A model generated the notes under the pieces. The model was not told the origin of the DNA, ran no database searches, and saw nothing but the letters and a program-made list of their open reading frames with translations. A stretch of 64,000 nt of DNA, taken from assembly GCF_003432385.1 (NCBI RefSeq), contig NZ_CP031841.1, positions 4,768,501-4,832,500 of the forward strand, read 5' to 3'. A program made the translations under genes and the position numbers. Within the stretch, counting starts at the first letter, position 1. Each line of letters starts with the position of its first letter. Shown piece after piece: positions 1 through 9,294 of the stretch. The DNA comes from Breoghania sp. L-A4. GTDB lineage: Bacteria; Pseudomonadota; Alphaproteobacteria; Rhizobiales; Stappiaceae.

Positions 1-1
1 C

Positions 2-688
2 GGCGAGCCATGGAACCAGCAGGCCGTGTTCAAGGGCATCGGCGTGCCGGTTATCACCGACTACGAGATCTGGAAGAACAACCCCGAGAAGGTCTTCGGC
101 ATTACCGCCGAGTTCGCGGAAAAATACCCCAACACCACGCTGGCATTGACCAAGGCGCTGATCCGCGCCGCCAAGTGGCTCGACGAGAACGACAACGCCA
201 ACCGCATGGAGGCGGTCGAGATCCTGTCGAAGTCCGAATACGTGGGCGCGGACCCGGAAGTCATCGCCAACTCGATGACCGGCACCTTCGAATACGAGAA
301 GGGAGACAAGCGCGAAGTCCCTGATTTCAATGTCTTTTACCGCTACTACGCGACCTATCCCTACTACTCCGACGCGGTCTGGTACCTGAGCCAGATGCGC
401 CGCTGGGGCCAGATCGCGGAAGCCAAGGACGACGCCTGGTTCAAGGAGGCCGCCGCCAAGGTCTACCGCCCGGACATCTACCTCAAGGCCGCGCGCATGC
501 TCGTCGACGAGGGCAACGCGGCGGAAGAGGATTTCCCCTGGGACAGCGACGGCTACCGCGAGCCGACGTCGGACTTCATCGACGGCATCCCCTACGACGG
601 CCGCAAGCCCAACGACTACCTCACGAAACTCCCCATCGGCCTGAAGGGCCAGCAGACGATCGACGGCACCTCCATCGTCGGCGGCTGA
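2..688 (+). CDS. nrtA: Nitrate ABC transporter substrate-binding protein, C-terminal part (5' truncated by window)
   Basis: The reading frame is open from base 2, so the gene begins before the window and only about 228 C-terminal residues are visible. The GEPWNQQAV start of the fragment, the [23 protein letters not shown] stretch in its middle and the C-terminal Tyr/Asp-rich segment are typical of the NrtA/CmpA family of periplasmic nitrate- or nitrite-binding lipoproteins. The permease and ATPase genes follow directly, then nirB/nirD/nasA, which makes nitrate the likely ligand. Family membership is by recognition; the ligand is inferred from context. A hairpin sits 25 bases after the stop codon. 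Confidence 0.9.
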   Translation, partial: GEPWNQQAVFKGIGVPVITDYEIWKNNPEKVFGITAEFAEKYPNTTLALTKALIRAAKWLDENDNANRMEAVEILSKSEYVGADPEVIANSMTGTFEYEKGDKREVPDFNVFYRYYATYPYYSDAVWYLSQMRRWGQIAEAKDDAWFKEAAAKVYRPDIYLKAARMLVDEGNAAEEDFPWDSDGYREPTSDFIDGIPYDGRKPNDYLTKLPIGLKGQQTIDGTSIVGG

Positions 689-713
689 GGCTCTTGAGCG
701 ACACGCACGAGCG

Positions 714-737
714 GGGGCGCGGCGAGATCCGCGCCCC
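714..737 (+). promoter_or_regulatory. Intercistronic hairpin after nrtA
   Basis: A perfect 9-bp GC stem (GGGGCGCGG / CCGCGCCCC, loop of 6) lies between the nrtA stop and nrtB. There is no T-run, so it is more likely a 3'-end stabiliser or partial attenuator favouring nrtA mRNA than a full terminator. Similar hairpins follow other binding-protein genes in this window. Confidence 0.5.
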
Positions 738-785
738 GATCGGCGCGCCGGCCGCGCCGCACAGACATGAAACGGGACCCATTCG

Positions 786-1877
786 ATGACAACAGCGACG
801 GACTTTGACGGCGACATGGCCGCCCGCGAGATGCAACGCGGCGCCCGCGAACGCTGGTTCGCCCGCATCAACCGCAGCGCGCTCTATCTCAACGTGATCG
901 GCCTTGGCTGGCTGGTGCCGCTGATGAAGATGGCCGCGGGCGACAACCCCAGGGCGCAGCTCAAGGAACTGTGGCAGCAGCTGGTGATCCCGCTGATCGG
1001 CATCATCGCCTTCATCGCCCTGTGGGCGACGTTCGCGCCGACGGTCAAGACCTCTCTTGGCGCGATCCCCGGCCCCGTCGCCGTATGGGGCGAAACGGTC
1101 AACCTCTATCACGACCACGTGGCGGAGCGCGAAAAGGCCGCTGCCTTCTATGATCGCCAGGAAGCCCGCAACGCCAAGCTGGAAGCATCCGGGAAGGCTG
1201 ATAGCGTCAAGTGGCGCGATTACACCGGCAAGCCGACCTATCTCGATCAGATCATCACCAGCCTGAAAACGGTCGCCGTCGGCTTCATCATCGCGACGAT
1301 CATCGCGGTGCCCGTCGGCATCTTCTGCGGCCTGTCGCGCAGCGTCTCCGGCGCTCTCAACCCGCTGATCCAGATCTTCAAACCCGTCTCGCCGCTGGCC
1401 TGGCTGCCGATCGTCACGATGATCGTTTCCGCCGTCTACGCGGACGTCTCCGACGCCCTGCCCAAGTCGCTGGTGATCTCGGCCGTCACCGTGACGCTGT
1501 GCTCCCTGTGGCCAACGCTCATCAACACCTCGCTCGGGGTCGCCTCGATCGACAAGGACCTGATGAACGTTTCGCGCGTCCTGCAGCTGCCCACCTGGAA
1601 GACCATCACCAAGCTGGTCCTGCCCTCCTCGCTGCCGCTGATCTTCACCGGTCTGCGCCTGTCGCTGGGCGTGGGCTGGATGGTGCTGATCGCGGCCGAA
1701 ATGCTGGCGCAGAACCCGGGGCTTGGAAAGTTCGTCTGGGACGAGTTCCAGAACGGCTCCTCCTCCTCGCTCGCCAAGATCATCGTCGCGGTGCTGACCA
1801 TCGGCATCATCGGGTTCCTTCTCGACCGCCTGATGTACGCGCTGCAGACCGCCTTCACCTACTCGGCGAACAGGTAG
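786..1877 (+). CDS. nrtB: Nitrate ABC transporter permease
   Basis: Inner-membrane permease of 363 residues of the NrtB/SsuC/TauC (BPD_transp_1) family. A hydrophobic helix at about residues 64-85 is followed by a hydrophilic periplasmic stretch and then a cluster of helices from about 158 onward. The coupling-loop motif that contacts the ATPase is visible around residues 258-290 ([16 protein letters not shown]... then [13 protein letters not shown]). It is longer than sulfonate permeases because of the N-terminal helix plus loop, as is common in proteobacterial NrtB. It lies 97 bases after nrtA and 10 bases before the ATPase gene, so it is co-transcribed with both. Confidence 0.92.
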   Translation: MTTATDFDGDMAAREMQRGARERWFARINRSALYLNVIGLGWLVPLMKMAAGDNPRAQLKELWQQLVIPLIGIIAFIALWATFAPTVKTSLGAIPGPVAVWGETVNLYHDHVAEREKAAAFYDRQEARNAKLEASGKADSVKWRDYTGKPTYLDQIITSLKTVAVGFIIATIIAVPVGIFCGLSRSVSGALNPLIQIFKPVSPLAWLPIVTMIVSAVYADVSDALPKSLVISAVTVTLCSLWPTLINTSLGVASIDKDLMNVSRVLQLPTWKTITKLVLPSSLPLIFTGLRLSLGVGWMVLIAAEMLAQNPGLGKFVWDEFQNGSSSSLAKIIVAVLTIGIIGFLLDRLMYALQTAFTYSANR

Positions 1878-1887
1878 GGACAGCGCA

Positions 1888-3624
1888 ATGGCATTTCTCG
1901 ATCTCAAGAACGTCTGCAAGAGCTTTGGGAACGGCAATGAGCGCACGGAAGTGCTCAGGAACGTCAACCTGAGCGTCGAGGAAGGCGAGTTCATCGCCAT
2001 CCTCGGCTTCTCCGGCGCCGGCAAGACCACGCTGATCTCGACCATCGCCGGACTGACCCTGCCCGACGACGGCGAGGTGCTGTTCAAGGGCGCGCCGGTC
2101 ACCGGCCCGGGACCCGAACGCGGGCTCGTGTTCCAGAGCTACTCCCTGATGCCCTGGCTGACGGTGGCGGGCAATGTGGCGCTCGCCGTCGACACCGTCT
2201 TCGCCAGGGAAAGCAAGGCCGAACGGGCCGCGCGCGTCGCCAAGGTCATCGACATGGTGGGCCTGTCCCATGCCGCCGAACGGCGACCGGCGGAGCTGTC
2301 CGGCGGCATGCGCCAGCGCGTGGCGGTGGCCCGGGCGCTCGCCATGAGCCCGGAAGTGCTGCTGCTCGACGAGCCGTTGTCGGCGCTCGACGCGCTGACC
2401 CGCGCCAAGCTGCAGGACGAGATCGAACAGATCTGGTCGAGGGACAAAAAGACAGTCGTCCTCATCACCAATGATGTCGACGAGGCGATCCTGCTCGCCG
2501 ACCGGATCATTCCGTTGACCCCGGGACCCGGCGCCTGCCTGGGGCCGGAATTCAAGGTGGATCTGGCGCGCCCGCGCGATCGCGCGGGCATGAACAACGA
2601 CCCGGCCTTCAAGAAGCTGCGCGCCGACATCACCCGCCATCTGATGGCCTCGGGCGAGGACCGCGCATCGGACGACGACATCGACCGGCTGCTGCCGAAC
2701 GTCGTGCCGATCACCAAGGCTGACAAGCTCCCGAAGGCCTACCGGGACGCGGCCGCCTCGGCGATCGAATCCGGTTACGTCGAGTTCTACGAGGTGCGCA
2801 AGACCTATCCGACGCCAAAAGGTCCGCTCACCGTCGTCGACGGCTTCAATCTGAAGATGAAGCAGGGCGAGTTCGTCTCCCTGATCGGTCATTCCGGCTG
2901 CGGCAAGTCGACCGTTCTATCGATGATCGCGGGGCTCAACGACATTTCGGGCGGCGGCATCGTGCTGGACGGCCGCGAGGTCGACGGCGCGGGTCCCGAC
3001 CGCGCGGTGGTGTTCCAGGCGCCGTCGCTGATGCCATGGCTGTCGGCGCGCGACAATGTGGGGCTGGGCGTCGACCGGGTCTATCCGCACGCATCAAGCG
3101 CCGAACGCTCCGACATCGTCGAGTACTATCTCGCCCGCGTCGGGCTCGCCGACGCCATGGACAAGATGGCGGCGGATCTCTCCAACGGCATGAAACAGCG
3201 CGTCGGCATCGCCCGCGCCTTCGCGCTTTCGCCAAAATTGCTGCTGCTCGACGAGCCCTTCGGCATGCTCGACAGCCTTACGCGCTGGGAGCTCCAGGAC
3301 GTGCTGATGGAGGTCTGGCAGCGCACCAAGGTGACCGCGATCTGCGTCACGCACGACGTGGACGAGGCGATCCTGCTCGCCGACCGGGTGGTGATGATGT
3401 CGAACGGCCCCAATGCGCGGATCGGCAACATCATGGATGTGGACCTGCCACGCCCGCGCTCGCGCAAGGAACTGCTCGAACACCCCGACTACTACGCCTA
3501 TCGCGAGGAACTGCTCGAATTCCTCGAAGCCTATGAGGGCGGAGCCAACCCCTCGGACGAGCAACTTGGTTCGATCCGTCAAAAACGCGCCGCGCGGATC
3601 GCCCGCCAGGATGCAGCGGAATAG
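1888..3624 (+). CDS. nrtC: Nitrate ABC transporter ATPase with two fused nucleotide-binding domains
   Basis: A 578-residue cytoplasmic protein with two ABC ATPase domains in tandem, unlike the cyanobacterial pair NrtC (ATPase plus binding-protein-like domain) and NrtD (single ATPase). Domain 1 has Walker A at 40-48 (GFSGAGKTT), signature LSGGM at 137-141 and Walker B LLLDEP at 158-163. Domain 2 has Walker A at 334-342 (GHSGCGKST), signature LSNGM at 431-435, Walker B at 451-457 and H-loop His489. In domain 1 the H-loop histidine is replaced by Asn195 (ITNDVDEA). The altered H-loop and altered signature would fall in the same composite ATP site. The symbol nrtC is used for position in the operon. 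Confidence 0.92.
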   Translation: MAFLDLKNVCKSFGNGNERTEVLRNVNLSVEEGEFIAILGFSGAGKTTLISTIAGLTLPDDGEVLFKGAPVTGPGPERGLVFQSYSLMPWLTVAGNVALAVDTVFARESKAERAARVAKVIDMVGLSHAAERRPAELSGGMRQRVAVARALAMSPEVLLLDEPLSALDALTRAKLQDEIEQIWSRDKKTVVLITNDVDEAILLADRIIPLTPGPGACLGPEFKVDLARPRDRAGMNNDPAFKKLRADITRHLMASGEDRASDDDIDRLLPNVVPITKADKLPKAYRDAAASAIESGYVEFYEVRKTYPTPKGPLTVVDGFNLKMKQGEFVSLIGHSGCGKSTVLSMIAGLNDISGGGIVLDGREVDGAGPDRAVVFQAPSLMPWLSARDNVGLGVDRVYPHASSAERSDIVEYYLARVGLADAMDKMAADLSNGMKQRVGIARAFALSPKLLLLDEPFGMLDSLTRWELQDVLMEVWQRTKVTAICVTHDVDEAILLADRVVMMSNGPNARIGNIMDVDLPRPRSRKELLEHPDYYAYREELLEFLEAYEGGANPSDEQLGSIRQKRAARIARQDAAE

Positions 3625-3633
3625 GAGACCGAC

Positions 3634-6081
3634 ATGACCGAGAAACTTGTCATCATCGGCAATGGAATGGCCCCCGGCCGTATGCTCGAGCACCTGTTCG
3701 AACAGGCGCCCGACCGCTATGACGTGACGATCTTCAACGCCGAGCCGCGCGTCAACTACGACCGCATCATGCTCTCGCCGGTGTTGTCGGGCGAAAAGAC
3801 CTTCGACGACATCGTGATCCACGGCGACGGCTGGTACATCGACCACAAGGTGATGCTCTACAAGGGCCACCGGATCGTCGAGATCGACCGCGACGCCAAG
3901 ACGGTGCGCTCCGAGCACGGAGAAGTGGCGCCCTACGACAAGCTGGTGATCGCCACCGGCTCCAATCCCTTCATCATTCCCGTACCAGGTCACACGTTGC
4001 CCGGCGTGCTGTCTTACCGCGATCTCGACGATGTCGACGCCATGCTGCTCGCCGCCAAGGCGCGCGGTTCGGCGGTGGTCATCGGTGGCGGCCTTCTGGG
4101 ACTGGAGGCCGCGGCCGGCCTGAAGGAACAGGGCATGGACGTCACCGTGCTGCACATCATGCCGACGCTGATGGAGCGCCAGCTCGATCCCGCCGCCGGC
4201 TACCTGTTGCAGCGCGAACTGGAAAGCCGCGGCATCACCGTGATCACCAAGGCCAACACCAAGGAGATCGCCGGCGACGGAAAGGTCGAGGCGGTGCATC
4301 TGGACGACGGCACGGTGATCCCCGCCGACATCGTGGTCATGGCGGTGGGCATCCGCCCCAGCTCCGCGATCGCCAAGGACGCCGGGCTGGAGGTCAATCG
4401 CGGCATCGTCGTCGACGATCGCATGCGGACGTCGGATCCAGACATCTATGCGCTGGGCGAATGCGCCGAGGTCGGCGGCATGGTCTACGGCCTCGTCGCC
4501 CCGCTCTACCGCATGGCCGAGGTGGCCGCGACCAGCCTTGCAGGAGCCCACGGCGATCCCTTCACCGACAGCGCCACGCCGACGCGGCTGAAGGTCACCG
4601 GCATCAATCTCTATTCCGCCGGCGATTTCGCGGAAGGCGAGGACCGCGAGGAGATCGTCTTCCGCGACGCGGCGTCGGGCGTCTACAAGCGGCTGATCCT
4701 GCGCGACGACAGGATCATCGGCACGGTGCTCTACGGCGACACGGCCGACGGCGCATGGTTCTTCGATCTGCTGAAGAAAGGCGAGAGCATTGCTGAGATG
4801 CGCGACACGCTGATCTTCGGCCCGGCCTACGCGGGGGGCGGCTCGCTGGACCCTACGGCGGCCGTTGCAGCCTTGCCGGATGATGCGGAAATCTGCGGCT
4901 GCAACGGCGTCTGCAAGGGCGCCATCGTTAACGCCATCACGACAAAGGGCCTCACGGGGCTCGACGGCGTGCGCGCCCACACCAAGGCCTCGGCCTCCTG
5001 CGGCACATGCACGGGACTGGTGGAGCAATTGCTCTCCTTGACGCTGGGCGACGCCTACGACGCCTCCGCGGTGCCGGCCATGTGCGGCTGCACGGAGCTC
5101 GGCCACGGCGACGTGCGCCGGCTGATCAAGGCCAAGGAACTCAAGACCATACCTGCGGTGATGCAGGAACTGGGCTGGACGTCGTCCGGCGGCTGCGCCA
5201 AGTGCCGCCCGGCGCTGAACTACTATCTGGTCTGCGACTGGCCTGACGAATACGCCGACGATTATCAGTCCCGCTTCATCAACGAACGCGTGCACGCCAA
5301 CATCCAGAAGGACGGCACCTATTCGGTGGTGCCGCGCATGTGGGGCGGCATGACCAGCTCCAAGGAGCTGCGCGCCATCGCGGACGTGGTCGACAAGTTC
5401 CAGATCCCGGCGGTGAAATGCACCGGCGGTATGCGCATCGACATGCTGGGCATCAGGAAGGAAGACCTGCCGGCCGTCTGGGCGGATCTGGGCAAGGCGG
5501 GCTTCGTCTCCGGCCAGGCCTACGCCAAGGGCCTGCGCACGGTGAAGACCTGCGTCGGCACGGACTGGTGCCGCTTCGGCACGCAGGATTCCACCGGCCT
5601 CGGCATTCGCCTCGAAAAATTCATGTGGGGCTCCTGGACCCCGGCCAAGCTGAAGATGGCCGTGTCGGGCTGTCCGAGGAACTGCGCGGAAGCCACCTGC
5701 AAGGACATCGGCATCATCTGCGTGGACTCCGGCTTCGAAATCCACTTCGCGGGCGCCGCGGGCCTCGACATCAAGGGCACCGAGGTGCTCGGCCATGTGA
5801 GCACGGAAGACGCGGCGCTGGAGCATGTGGTGGCGCTGGCGCAGATGTACCGCGAGCAGGGCTTCTATCTCGAGCGCATCTACAAATGGGCCAAGCGCAT
5901 CGGCCTTGACGAGATCCGCGCGCAGATCATGGACGACGCGGCGCGCCGGAAGGCCTATTTCGACCGCTTCGTGTTCTCCCAGACATTCGCCCAGGTCGAC
6001 CCGTGGTCCGAACGCGTCTCCGGCAAGGACAAGCACGAGTTCAAGCCCATGGCGACCCTGGAACTGGAGGCGGCCCAATGA
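3634..6081 (+). CDS. nirB: Assimilatory nitrite reductase [NAD(P)H] large subunit
   Basis: Cytoplasmic siroheme enzyme of 815 residues that reduces nitrite to ammonium. In order: FAD-binding GxGxxG at the N-terminus (IIGNGMAPG), NAD(P)-binding VVIGGGLLGLEAA near residue 150, a BFD-like [2Fe-2S] segment (CGCNGVCKGAI, then CGTC) near 425-470, a second cysteine-rich CGCTELGHGD segment, and the nitrite/sulfite reductase repeats. The siroheme-[4Fe-4S] ligands are visible as Cys640, Cys646, Cys680 and Cys684 (the SGCPRNCAEATC motif). Length is normal for NirB. The stop overlaps the nirD start, so the two subunits are translationally coupled. Electrons come from NAD(P)H through FAD. Confidence 0.97.
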   Translation: MTEKLVIIGNGMAPGRMLEHLFEQAPDRYDVTIFNAEPRVNYDRIMLSPVLSGEKTFDDIVIHGDGWYIDHKVMLYKGHRIVEIDRDAKTVRSEHGEVAPYDKLVIATGSNPFIIPVPGHTLPGVLSYRDLDDVDAMLLAAKARGSAVVIGGGLLGLEAAAGLKEQGMDVTVLHIMPTLMERQLDPAAGYLLQRELESRGITVITKANTKEIAGDGKVEAVHLDDGTVIPADIVVMAVGIRPSSAIAKDAGLEVNRGIVVDDRMRTSDPDIYALGECAEVGGMVYGLVAPLYRMAEVAATSLAGAHGDPFTDSATPTRLKVTGINLYSAGDFAEGEDREEIVFRDAASGVYKRLILRDDRIIGTVLYGDTADGAWFFDLLKKGESIAEMRDTLIFGPAYAGGGSLDPTAAVAALPDDAEICGCNGVCKGAIVNAITTKGLTGLDGVRAHTKASASCGTCTGLVEQLLSLTLGDAYDASAVPAMCGCTELGHGDVRRLIKAKELKTIPAVMQELGWTSSGGCAKCRPALNYYLVCDWPDEYADDYQSRFINERVHANIQKDGTYSVVPRMWGGMTSSKELRAIADVVDKFQIPAVKCTGGMRIDMLGIRKEDLPAVWADLGKAGFVSGQAYAKGLRTVKTCVGTDWCRFGTQDSTGLGIRLEKFMWGSWTPAKLKMAVSGCPRNCAEATCKDIGIICVDSGFEIHFAGAAGLDIKGTEVLGHVSTEDAALEHVVALAQMYREQGFYLERIYKWAKRIGLDEIRAQIMDDAARRKAYFDRFVFSQTFAQVDPWSERVSGKDKHEFKPMATLELEAAQ

Positions 6082-6434
6082 ACGCACCCGTGACAACGCT
6101 CTCCGGCGACTGGATCGAGATCGGCGCGCTGGAGGACATCCCCCGCCAGGGCGCGCGCGTGGTGAAGACCGCCTCGGGCTGCATCGCGGTGTTTCGCACA
6201 GCCGATGACTCGGTCTTCGCGCTCGACGACCGCTGTCCCCACAAGGGCGGGCCGCTGAGCCAGGGCATCGTGCACGGCAATTCCGTCACCTGCCCGCTGC
6301 ACAACTGGGTCATCAGCCTGGAAACCGGCATGGCCCAAGGCGCCGACGAGGGATCCACGGCCGCCACCGCCGCGCGCGTCGAGGACGGGCGGATCTACCT
6401 CGCCCGTACGGCGCTGGCGCAACGGGTGGCGTGA
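6078..6434 (+). CDS. nirD: Nitrite reductase small subunit, Rieske-type
   Basis: A 118-residue partner of NirB, starting at the ATG that overlaps the nirB stop codon (ATGA). It carries the Rieske pattern CPH...CPLH (DRCPHKGGPLSQG, then TCPLHNW), so the [2Fe-2S] ligands are kept; in many enterobacterial NirD proteins they are lost. A longer frame extends upstream within nirB but its sequence is not NirD-like, so the overlap start was chosen. It ends the nir pair; a palindromic repeat separates it from nasA. Confidence 0.95.
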   Translation: MNAPVTTLSGDWIEIGALEDIPRQGARVVKTASGCIAVFRTADDSVFALDDRCPHKGGPLSQGIVHGNSVTCPLHNWVISLETGMAQGADEGSTAATAARVEDGRIYLARTALAQRVA

Positions 6435-6456
6435 TGGAGAGGCGGCAGCCTTCGAG

Positions 6457-6580
6457 GCCCATCCTTCGAGACGGGCCTATCGGCCCTCCTCAGGATGAGG
6501 AAGCGTTTGCGGCCGAGCCTTGCTCCACACACCGACCTCATCCTGAGGAGGCGCGCAGCGCCGTCTCGAAGGATGGGCCG
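6457..6580. repeat. Large intergenic inverted repeat (dispersed palindromic element)
   Basis: Two arms of about 44 bases face each other: 6457-6500 and 6536-6580. Each carries CCCATCCTTCGAGACGG, a short variable GC spacer, and CCTCAGGATGAGG (or its complement). The 35 bases between the arms are unrelated. This resembles the small dispersed palindromic elements found in many Hyphomicrobiales genomes. Transcribed, it would form a long stem between nirD and nasA and could act as a transcript boundary. Only one copy was seen in the window. Confidence 0.75.
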
Positions 6581-6606
6581 CTTACGCCTGCCTTGGTGAT
6601 GCGGCC

Positions 6607-9294
6607 ATGACCAGAACCATTCGCGAGACGACGGTCAAGACCACCTGTCCCTATTGCGGCGTCGGCTGCGGCGTGCTGGCGACCACGGCGGCCGACGGCA
6701 CGGTTTCGGTTCAGGGCGACCCGGACCATCCGGCGAATTTCGGCCGGCTGTGCTCCAAGGGATCGGCACTGGCCGAGACGATCGATCTCGACGGCCGTCT
6801 GCTGCATCCCGAAATCAATGGCAAGCGCGTGTCCTGGGACGTGGCCACGCGGACGGTGGCGCAGCGGTTCGCCTCGATCATCCAGGAGCACGGGCCGGAT
6901 GCCATCGCGTTCTACGTGTCCGGCCAGATCCTCACCGAGGACTATTACATCGCCAACAAGCTGATGAAGGGTTTCATCGGCTCGGCCAACATCGACACCA
7001 ATTCCCGGCTGTGCATGGCGTCCTCGGTGGCCGGCCACAAGCGCGCCTTCGGCACTGACACCGTACCCGGCTGCTACGAGGATCTCGAGGAAGCCGACCT
7101 GGTGCTGCTGGTCGGCTCCAACCTCGCCTGGTGCCACCCGGTGCTGTTCCAAAGGCTGATGACGGAAAAGGAGCGCCGCCCGGACCTGATGATCGTCGCC
7201 ATCGACCCCCGCCGCACCATGACGGCGCGCTCGGCCGACATGCATCTGGCGCTGGAACCGGGCACCGACGTGGCGCTGTTCAACGGGCTGCTCGACTGGC
7301 TGTCAAATACGGGTCGTCTCGACAGCACCTTCATCGCGGAGCACACCAACGGCTGCCTCGAGGCGCTGGAGACCGCCCGCGCGACCGGGTTTCTCGGCGC
7401 GGCCGAGGCCACGGGGCTCTCCGAGCGCAAGCTGACCGCCTTCTTCGGGCTCTTCGCCGAGACACAAAAGGTCGTCACCGTGTTCTCCCAGGGCGTCAAC
7501 CAGTCCTCCTCGGGCACCGACAAGGTCAACGCCATCATCAACTGCCATCTGGCGACGGGCCGCATCGGCAAGCCGGGCATGGGGCCGATGTCGGTGACCG
7601 GCCAGCCCAACGCCATGGGCGGGCGCGAGGTCGGCGGGCTTGCCAACCAGCTTGCGTGCCACATGGACATCGAGAACCCCATGCACCGTGAGTTGGTGCA
7701 GGGTTTTTGGGCCTCGCCGACCATCCCCGAACGCCAAGGGCTCAAGGCCGTTGACATGTTTCAAGCCGTCGCCGACGGATCGATCAAGGCGATCTGGATC
7801 ATGGCGACCAACCCGGTCGACAGCATGCCCGACGCGGACGGCGTGCGCGCGGCGCTCGACGGCTGCCCCTTCGTGGTCGTCTCCGACGTGATGCGCGACA
7901 CCGACACCTGCGCCGTGGCCGACGTGCTGCTTCCGGCGGCCGGCTGGGGCGAGAAGGACGGCACCGTCACCAACTCCGGCCGCCACGTGTCGCGTCAGCG
8001 CAATTTTCTCCCCCTGCCCGGCGAGGCGCGCGCCGACTGGCGCATCATCCGCGACGTGGCCCATGCCATGGGCTTCGCCGACGCCTTCGACTATGCCGGC
8101 CCCGCCGATATCGCGCGCGAATACGCGGCGCTGTCCAAACTCGGCAACAAGGGCGCGCGCGATTTCGATATCGGCGCCTGCGCGGCGCTGGATACGGCCG
8201 CCTATGATGCGCTGGAGCCGTTCCAGTGGCCCTGGACCGCGGGCGAGGCGCCGGTCACCGAGCGGAGGTTCTTCGCGGACGGACAGTTCTATACCCGTGA
8301 CGGCCGCGCGCGGATGATCGCCACAGAACCGCGCGCGCCGGCCTCCGGCGTCGATACGGACCATCCCTTCGTGCTCAACACCGGCCGGGTGCGTGATCAC
8401 TGGCACACGATGACGCGCACGGCGAAATCGCAACGCCTGTCGCAGCACATCGCGGAACCCTTCGCCGAGATCCACCCCGACGACGCCCGCGCGCTGGGCA
8501 TCGAGACGGCGTCGCTCGTGGAGGTCGCCAGCCGCTACGGCCGCACCATCCTGCGCGCCCAGGTGACCGACGACCAGCGGCCCGGCTCGCTCTTCGTGCC
8601 GATCCACTGGACCGGGCAGCACGCCAGCATGGGCCGCATCGACGCGCTGGTGCATCCCAACGCGGATCCCGTGTCCGGGCAGCCGGAAAGCAAGTTCACG
8701 CCGGTGTCGCTGACGCCGTTTGGCGCGCGATGGTTCGGCTTCGCCGTGACGGCGGAGAAGCCGCAGGCCGTGAATACCGACTATTGGGCGCTGGCGAAAT
8801 CGGCCGGCGGCTGGCGGCTGGAGCTGGCGGACGCGCGCGACCTTGAGGATGCCGACGGCTTCGCCCGCGCGATCCTCGGTCTCAGCGGCCGCGAGGACGC
8901 GGAGATGCTTGCCTATCACGACCAATCGGCCGGGCGGCACCGGTTCGCGGCATTCCGCCACGGCAAACTCATCGGCGCGCTGTTCATCGCGCCCGAGCCC
9001 GTGGCCGTGTCGCGCGGCTGGGCGGCGGGCTATCTGCGCGAGACCGACGTCTCCGCTCCGGATCGGCTCAAACTTCTCGCGGGCCGTCCGGGCGCCGACC
9101 GGCCCGACCCCGGCGCCATCGTCTGCGCCTGTTACTCCGTCGGCATCAATCAGATCGTTGCCGCCATCGAAACCGGCGCGGCGGCGAGTGTCGAGGAGAT
9201 CGGCACGGCCCTGAAGGCGGGCACCAACTGCGGCTCCTGCCGGTCCGAACTGAAGAGGATTGTGGACAATGCGCGTCTTCCGGAAGCCGTCTGA
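6607..9294 (+). CDS. nasA: Assimilatory nitrate reductase catalytic subunit
   Basis: Cytoplasmic molybdenum (bis-MGD) enzyme of 895 residues converting nitrate to nitrite. The N-terminal [4Fe-4S] ligands are Cys14, Cys17, Cys21 and Cys49 (CPYCGVGCGV...CSKG). The molybdopterin oxidoreductase domain follows, then the dinucleotide-binding domain, and a C-terminal BFD-like [2Fe-2S] domain with Cys840, Cys842, Cys875 and Cys878. The extra C-terminal domain is typical of NasA/NasC proteins that take electrons from a ferredoxin or flavoprotein. No separate NasB reductase gene lies next to it. The next gene overlaps its end. Confidence 0.97.
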   Translation: MTRTIRETTVKTTCPYCGVGCGVLATTAADGTVSVQGDPDHPANFGRLCSKGSALAETIDLDGRLLHPEINGKRVSWDVATRTVAQRFASIIQEHGPDAIAFYVSGQILTEDYYIANKLMKGFIGSANIDTNSRLCMASSVAGHKRAFGTDTVPGCYEDLEEADLVLLVGSNLAWCHPVLFQRLMTEKERRPDLMIVAIDPRRTMTARSADMHLALEPGTDVALFNGLLDWLSNTGRLDSTFIAEHTNGCLEALETARATGFLGAAEATGLSERKLTAFFGLFAETQKVVTVFSQGVNQSSSGTDKVNAIINCHLATGRIGKPGMGPMSVTGQPNAMGGREVGGLANQLACHMDIENPMHRELVQGFWASPTIPERQGLKAVDMFQAVADGSIKAIWIMATNPVDSMPDADGVRAALDGCPFVVVSDVMRDTDTCAVADVLLPAAGWGEKDGTVTNSGRHVSRQRNFLPLPGEARADWRIIRDVAHAMGFADAFDYAGPADIAREYAALSKLGNKGARDFDIGACAALDTAAYDALEPFQWPWTAGEAPVTERRFFADGQFYTRDGRARMIATEPRAPASGVDTDHPFVLNTGRVRDHWHTMTRTAKSQRLSQHIAEPFAEIHPDDARALGIETASLVEVASRYGRTILRAQVTDDQRPGSLFVPIHWTGQHASMGRIDALVHPNADPVSGQPESKFTPVSLTPFGARWFGFAVTAEKPQAVNTDYWALAKSAGGWRLELADARDLEDADGFARAILGLSGREDAEMLAYHDQSAGRHRFAAFRHGKLIGALFIAPEPVAVSRGWAAGYLRETDVSAPDRLKLLAGRPGADRPDPGAIVCACYSVGINQIVAAIETGAAASVEEIGTALKAGTNCGSCRSELKRIVDNARLPEAV

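Noticed and set aside
3094-6096. Thousand-residue minus-strand frame opposite nirB
   Set aside because: It mirrors the codon pattern of nirB; the product is Arg/His/Asp-rich without any domain. High GC makes long antisense frames common.
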